Source: Bacteroidaceae bacterium
GTDB lineage: Bacteria > Bacteroidota > Bacteroidia > Bacteroidales > Bacteroidaceae
Length of the DNA: 64,000 nucleotides
Reading direction: 5' to 3'
NCBI GenBank assembly: GCA_017427185.1
Contig: JAFRTJ010000023.1
Location: 22,492-86,491 of the forward strand
Shown: piece after piece, positions 61,028 through 64,000 of the stretch
Layout: every line of letters starts with the position of its first letter
Position numbering within the stretch: position 1 is the stretch's first letter
Translations under genes and position numbers: made by a program
Notes under the pieces: generated by a model
What the model saw: the letters and a program-made list of their open reading frames with translations, nothing else
Database searches by the model: none
Told to the model about the DNA's origin: nothing

Positions 61028-62052
61028 TGGATAAGTTCCAGCTTCAACGGCTCCGCGACCTCCCCATCGAGGGGGTCGCAGAGCGACTTGGGCTCCAGGT
61101 CGTGCGCCACAAGTGCCTCTGCCCCTTCCACGACGACCACCACGCCTCGCTCTCCTTCTCCCCTAGCCGCAACACCTTCCGCTGCTTCGCCTGCGGAGCC
61201 TCAGGCGGCACCATCGACCTCGCGATGCGATGCCTCGGCAAAGACTTCCTCGAGGCCTGCCGCTGGCTGGGAGGAGAGGACTGCCTGGGCTTTCCGAGTA
61301 ATCCGAATAATCGGAGTAATCGGAGTAATCCGAGTTCTCCGAGTAATCCGAATAATCCGAGTTCTCCGAGTAATCCGAGTTCTCCGAGTAATCGGAATAA
61401 TCCGAGTAATCCGAGTAATCCGAGCAATCCGAGCAATCCGAGTTCTCCGAGTTCTCCCTTTGAGGCCAGCCGCTACGAGCGCTACTTCCAGCATCCCTGG
61501 CTCTCCCCAGCCGCCCGACAGTTCCTCTTCCAGGAGCGCAGGCTCGACGAGCGAGTGGTGCGCTGGTGCCGCCTGACCTCCTGGCAGGACCGGCGTGGCG
61601 TCCCCTGGCTCCAGATACCCTATTTCGACCGAGAAGGCCGCCTCGTGGGCGTTCAGAACCGCAACCTGGTGAAGGGTGCCCTGCCCCGTTTCCGCTTCCC
61701 CAGCGGCGCCGAATGCAGCATCTACAACCTGCCTGTCCTCAACCTCCTCCACCCGGGTGAAGCCCTCTACATCGCCGAGGGCTGCTCCGACTGCTGGAGC
61801 CTCCTCTCAGCCGGCCACAAAGCCATCGCCATCCCCTCCGCCACCCTCCTCAGGAAGAAGGATGCAGAGCAGTTGTCATCGTTATCGTCATCGTTATCGC
61901 TGACCCTCCACATGTACCCCGACCGCGACGCCCCTGGCGAGCGCCTCTTCCTCCAGCTCCAGCAGCTCCTCCCCAATCTCCAGCACCACCATCTCCCTCC
62001 CGACTGCAAGGACTTCAGCGATTATTATTTGAGGTTAAAGGTTAGCGGTTAG
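61027..62052 (+). CDS. CHC2 zinc-finger primase with Ser-Asn-Pro repeat linker
   Basis: This 341-residue protein has a DnaG-type CHC2 zinc finger at residues 30-60 (CPFHDDHHASLSFSPS, then FRCFACGASGG). A low-complexity linker of Ser-Asn-Pro, Asn-Asn-Pro and Ser-Ser-Pro triplets occupies residues 90-144. A TOPRIM-like part follows, with LYIAEGCSDCWSLLSAGHKA near 245 and DRDAPGE near 300. It should prime DNA synthesis with the DUF3987-like protein upstream. The linker is encoded by 9-base tandem repeats shared with the convergent four-helix-bundle gene. Confidence 0.85.
   Translation: MDKFQLQRLRDLPIEGVAERLGLQVVRHKCLCPFHDDHHASLSFSPSRNTFRCFACGASGGTIDLAMRCLGKDFLEACRWLGGEDCLGFPSNPNNRSNRSNPSSPSNPNNPSSPSNPSSPSNRNNPSNPSNPSNPSNPSSPSSPFEASRYERYFQHPWLSPAARQFLFQERRLDERVVRWCRLTSWQDRRGVPWLQIPYFDREGRLVGVQNRNLVKGALPRFRFPSGAECSIYNLPVLNLLHPGEALYIAEGCSDCWSLLSAGHKAIAIPSATLLRKKDAEQLSSLSSSLSLTLHMYPDRDAPGERLFLQLQQLLPNLQHHHLPPDCKDFSDYYLRLKVSG
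61294..61457 (+). repeat. 9-bp repeat array in the primase gene
   Basis: About 18 copies of a 9-base unit, mostly CCGAGTAAT with variants CCGAATAAT and CCGAGTTCT, in frame and encoding Pro-Ser-Asn, Pro-Asn-Asn and Pro-Ser-Ser. Confidence 0.9.
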
Positions 62053-62055
62053 TGG

Positions 62056-62940
62056 TTAGCGGTTATTCGGAGTACTCGGATTATTCGGATTACTCGGATT
62101 ACTCGGATTACTCGGATTTTTCGGATTACTCGGAGTATTCGGATTACTCGGAGTATTCGGATTACTCGGATTGCTCGGATTATTCGGACTACTCGGACTA
62201 CTCGGACTACTCGGATTATTCGGATTACTCGGATCCCTCCGATTATTCCGATAATTCATCCTGCTCTGGAACATGCGCTCCTTGATGCCACCCTCTGTGA
62301 CAAAGCGGTTTTGCATGGTCTCCAGCAGCTTGTAGAGCATGAATATGGCTTGGTGGATGAGGGTGATGCACAGGTTGGCGATCTCCTCGTCATTCATGCG
62401 CCTGACGACTACGGCATATTCTTTCCTGATCTGATCGCTTTGCGCATACAGCCGCATTTTCTCGAACCTCGGGTGGAGTTCTCCCCATTTCTGCAGGTTG
62501 CGGACTCTCAGATAGTCCTCGTAGTCGTCGAGCAGCTCCTCCAGACTGGCTTTCGCCACATTCGTCAGCTTGATCTCCGTCTCGCTCGATGTCGCAGCCG
62601 CCTGATTCCCCTCAGCGATATTCTGCTTGCCCGAGCGCGCAGCCTGTATCATCTGGTCGACGGTACGGTCGCCCTTCTGCATATAGAGTTGGGTAAAGTA
62701 GTAGGTAATGTCGTAAATCATCTCACTCACCTGGTACACCCTAAGCTGCCTGTAATGCCCACGCTTTGGCAAAAAAGTAATCTTCTGCTCACTCGCATTA
62801 CTCGGATTATTCTGAGTACTCGGAGTACTCGGACAATTCGGAGTACTCGGATTACTCGGATTACTCGGACTACTCGGATTTTTCGGAGTACTCGGAGTAC
62901 TCGGAGTACTCGGATTTTTCGGATTTTTCAGGTCACTCAT
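62056..62940 (-). CDS. Four-helix-bundle (S23-like) protein with Ser-Asn-Pro tails at both ends
   Basis: I chose the ATG at 62940 (MSDLKNP; 294 residues) over an upstream TTG. The middle (about residues 50-215) is a helical bundle of the S23/Avd-like family: VSEMIYDITYYFTQLYMQKG, DRTVDQMIQAARSGKQNIAE and the later LHPRFEKMRLYAQS. Residues 1-48 and 220-294 are repeats of Ser-Asn-Pro, Ser-Thr-Pro and Lys-Asn-Pro, so both ends are flexible. Relatives bind nucleic acid, for example the accessory proteins of diversity-generating retroelements; no reverse transcriptase is seen here. It converges on the primase gene. Confidence 0.8.
   Translation of the reverse strand: MSDLKNPKNPSTPSTPSTPKNPSSPSNPSNPSTPNCPSTPSTQNNPSNASEQKITFLPKRGHYRQLRVYQVSEMIYDITYYFTQLYMQKGDRTVDQMIQAARSGKQNIAEGNQAAATSSETEIKLTNVAKASLEELLDDYEDYLRVRNLQKWGELHPRFEKMRLYAQSDQIRKEYAVVVRRMNDEEIANLCITLIHQAIFMLYKLLETMQNRFVTEGGIKERMFQSRMNYRNNRRDPSNPNNPSSPSSPSSPNNPSNPSNPNTPSNPNTPSNPKNPSNPSNPSNPNNPSTPNNR
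62064..62250 (-). repeat. 9-bp repeat array encoding the C-terminus of the four-helix-bundle protein
   Basis: About 21 copies of the unit CCGAGTAAT (minus strand) with variants CCGAGTACT and CCGAAAAAT, in the same reading frame as in the primase gene. Confidence 0.9.
62790..62930 (-). repeat. 9-bp repeat array encoding the N-terminus of the four-helix-bundle protein
   Basis: About 15 copies of the same 9-base family, here mostly CCGAGTACT and CCGAGTAAT, giving Pro-Ser-Thr and Pro-Ser-Asn. Confidence 0.88.
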
Positions 62941-63036
62941 ACTTGTTTTCTCATTTCTTGCCCACAAAGATATGAAAAAAAAATTAGAGACCCTGTACTA
63001 TCCAGCCTTTTTTCCTCCCCCTAACCGTCAACCTCC

Positions 63037-63225
63037 TCACAGCTCCCCCTCATCAATCCCATACTGGCGGCAAATCCATTGGACCGCTGCTGGCGGCAGG
63101 AGCTGTTGCTGCGGCGTCACGCCCCATTGGATCAACTGCTCATTCTGTTGCTTCAACCAGCGTCCAAAGGTTCTGGTGCTCACCCCAGCTGCCTGCGCAA
63201 GCTCATATTTGTAATAGCTTTTCAT
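63037..63225 (-). CDS. DUF4248 helix-turn-helix protein
   Basis: I chose the ATG at 63225 (62 residues, MKSYYKYELAQAAGVSTRTF). The protein is a compact helix-turn-helix: YKYELAQAAGVSTRTFGRWL and LLPPAAVQWICRQYGID match the DUF4248 family, small Bacteroidales DNA-binding proteins usually encoded beside HU-like and amidase genes. An HU-like gene lies to the right. It is on the opposite strand from that gene and separated by 467 bases of simple repeats and control sequence. It may regulate its neighbours. Confidence 0.82.
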   Translation of the reverse strand: MKSYYKYELAQAAGVSTRTFGRWLKQQNEQLIQWGVTPQQQLLPPAAVQWICRQYGIDEGEL

Positions 63226-63235
63226 CTCGCATCTC

Positions 63236-63372
63236 GCATTTACCATTTACCATTTACCATTTACGATTTACCATTTAACCATTTCTTGCGCTCCAGTAGG
63301 TGCTCAGGCGAGCAAGCTCGGAGTCCCATCTCACATTTACCATTTAACCATTTACGATTTACTATTTATCGT
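63236..63372. repeat. Two blocks of CATTTAC-type 7-bp repeats
   Basis: 63236-63282 holds four consecutive CATTTAC units followed by GATTTAC and CATTTAA. 63332-63372 holds further CATTTAC, CATTTAA and GATTTAC units, running into ATCGTTATCGTCATCGT. The latter 17-base word also occurs inside the primase gene near 61879. Confidence 0.8.
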
Positions 63373-63460
63373 TATCGTCATCGTCTCCCTTTATTTACCT
63401 TGCAAAGTTACAAAAAAAACATGAATTGTGCAAGAAATTTCCTTACATATTTCGCCCCAT

Positions 63461-63520
63461 TCCCGACAATATCTGACAATATCTGACAAAGATAGACAAA
63501 GCCTGACAATGTCCGACAGC
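63461..63520 (+). repeat. Six GACA repeats at exact 10-bp spacing
   Basis: GACAA or GACA begins at 63465, 63475, 63485, 63495, 63505 and 63515. The units are GACAATATCT (twice), GACAAAGATA, GACAAAGCCT, GACAATGTCC and GACAGCACCT. The last overlaps the expected -33 position of the HU-like gene's promoter (-7 box TACCTTTG, 63538-63545). Confidence 0.85.
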
Positions 63521-63537
63521 ACCTCACCAGTTCTTCG

Positions 63538-63545
63538 TACCTTTG
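63538..63545 (+). promoter_or_regulatory. -7 box of the HU-like gene
   Basis: TACCTTTG fits TAnnTTTG. The -33 position (63515-63518) holds GACA, not TTTG, so activation by a factor bound to the phased GACA repeats is plausible. The transcript would start near 63552, at the first unit of repeat array locus 3. Confidence 0.55.
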
Positions 63546-63600
63546 CAACGTGTTAGAAAGAGGAAATCAACAAGTTGAAAATCCGGAGTCAACACGTTGA
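63546..63600 (+). repeat. 22-bp-phased CAACACGTTGA array, locus 3
   Basis: CAACGTGTTAG at 63546, CAACAAGTTGA at 63568 and CAACACGTTGA at 63590 are exactly 22 bases apart. The array begins directly after the -7 box, so it would be in the 5' leader of the HU-like mRNA. Confidence 0.85.
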
Positions 63601-63692
63601 GGAACTTCATCCGACACTTCGCCCAGGCGCGCAGGGCGAATGAGAGAGAGAGAACGATTTGTAACTAACTGACATTAAAACAATTAAGAGGT

Positions 63693-64000
63693 ATGATTAA
63701 CTACAGTATTGTGATTCGTGGTACGAAGCCTGGAACCAAGACGGAGGACATCACCGAAACCAAGGCTTATGGGGTGGCTCAGATTTCCGAAAATTTGACA
63801 ATCAACGACTTCGCCAAGCACATCGCTGAGCATGGAACGCTCTACAGCCGCGACGTGATTCAGGGCGTGCTGATCAAGATGGTGGACTGCATGCGCGAGC
63901 TTCTGCTCGAGGGCAAGAAGATCCAGCTGGGCGAGCTGGGAAGCTTTGGAGTGTCGCTGAGCACCAAGGGTGCCAACACCGCTGCCCTGTTCACCGCTGA
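63693..64000 (+). CDS. HU-like DNA-binding protein (partial)
   Basis: The first 102 residues are present; the gene runs out of the window. After a leader segment MINYSIVIRGTKPGTK the HU fold is visible: TINDFAKHIAEHGTLYSRDV and VDCMRELLLEGKKIQLGELG with the conserved LGELGSFGVSL turn. This is the longer HU-related family of Bacteroidales ('histone-like DNA-binding protein'), thought to bend DNA. The ATG at 63693 has an AAGAGG ribosome site. It lies downstream of the phased GACA repeats and the 22-bp array. Confidence 0.9.
   Translation, partial: MINYSIVIRGTKPGTKTEDITETKAYGVAQISENLTINDFAKHIAEHGTLYSRDVIQGVLIKMVDCMRELLLEGKKIQLGELGSFGVSLSTKGANTAALFTA

Noticed and set aside
61201..61752. Open frames antisense to the primase gene
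   Set aside because: They lie across the repeat array and GC-rich coding sequence; the CHC2 zinc finger fixes the real frame.
62052..62285. A plus-strand frame encoding Tyr-Ser-Asp repeats
   Set aside because: It is the complement of the Ser-Asn-Pro repeat array of the four-helix-bundle gene, which has a recognisable core domain.

Overview
The window reads as a chromosome segment of a Bacteroidales bacterium, most likely Prevotella or a close relative. The evidence is the phoH-purC-menG-X-aroE order, ECF sigma/anti-sigma/outer-membrane protein clusters, DUF4248, HU-like and four-helix-bundle genes, T9SS-like and BspA-like surface proteins, and promoters of the Bacteroidetes type (TTTG about 19 bases before TAnnTTTG). 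Species is not determinable from the sequence alone.

Layout. 0-4 kb: end of a transketolase gene, rpiB, a lipoprotein, a small conserved gene, then dnaK behind a repeat array and a sigma-54-like promoter. About 3.94-19.94 kb: an integrated mobilizable element inserted between the dnaK terminator and the promoter of an ECF sigma gene. It carries a zinc-finger/HTH protein, a tyrosine integrase, an HTH protein, a VirE-N-like protein, a PriCT-2/DUF3987 protein, an oriT-like region, a MobV relaxase, a seven-gene arsenic operon (arsR-E-F-G-acr3-arsC-arsP), a WYL regulator and a divergent HTH/membrane protein/RpoD-like sigma operon. 20-26.3 kb: ECF sigma, short anti-sigma, 1057-residue outer-membrane protein and TlpA-like lipoprotein, in visibly GC-richer DNA. 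26.5-36.4 kb: yccF, recA, a GH31 glycosidase, a carboxynorspermidine synthase-like enzyme, small secreted proteins and a truncated Abi gene. 36.5-41.8 kb: phoH, purC, menG, a GHL10 glycosidase and aroE. 41.8-45.7 kb: a second ECF sigma operon with a BspA-type leucine-rich-repeat protein. 45.9-48.6 kb: a secreted protein, an acid phosphatase and queD-queE behind a possible preQ1 riboswitch.

48.65-57.0 kb is a defence island: an orphan RelB/DinJ antitoxin, a 43-codon remnant of a restriction-methylase, and a five-gene operon with a C5-cytosine methyltransferase, a GHKL (paraMORC-like) ATPase, an unknown protein, a PLD-SNF2 helicase and a small possible nuclease. 57.3-64 kb holds genes of unknown role, a DUF3987-like ATPase, a CHC2 primase, a four-helix-bundle protein, DUF4248 and an HU-like protein. 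This stretch is full of simple repeats, notably a 9-bp unit encoding Ser-Asn-Pro in two convergent genes.

The most unusual signals are: (1) a near-palindrome CAACACGTTGA repeated at exact 22-bp spacing at three unlinked intergenic sites; (2) the methyltransferase/GHKL/PLD-helicase operon; (3) the mobile WYL-HTH-membrane-sigma module; (4) the shared 9-bp Ser-Asn-Pro repeat arrays; (5) six 10-bp-phased GACA repeats before the HU-like gene.
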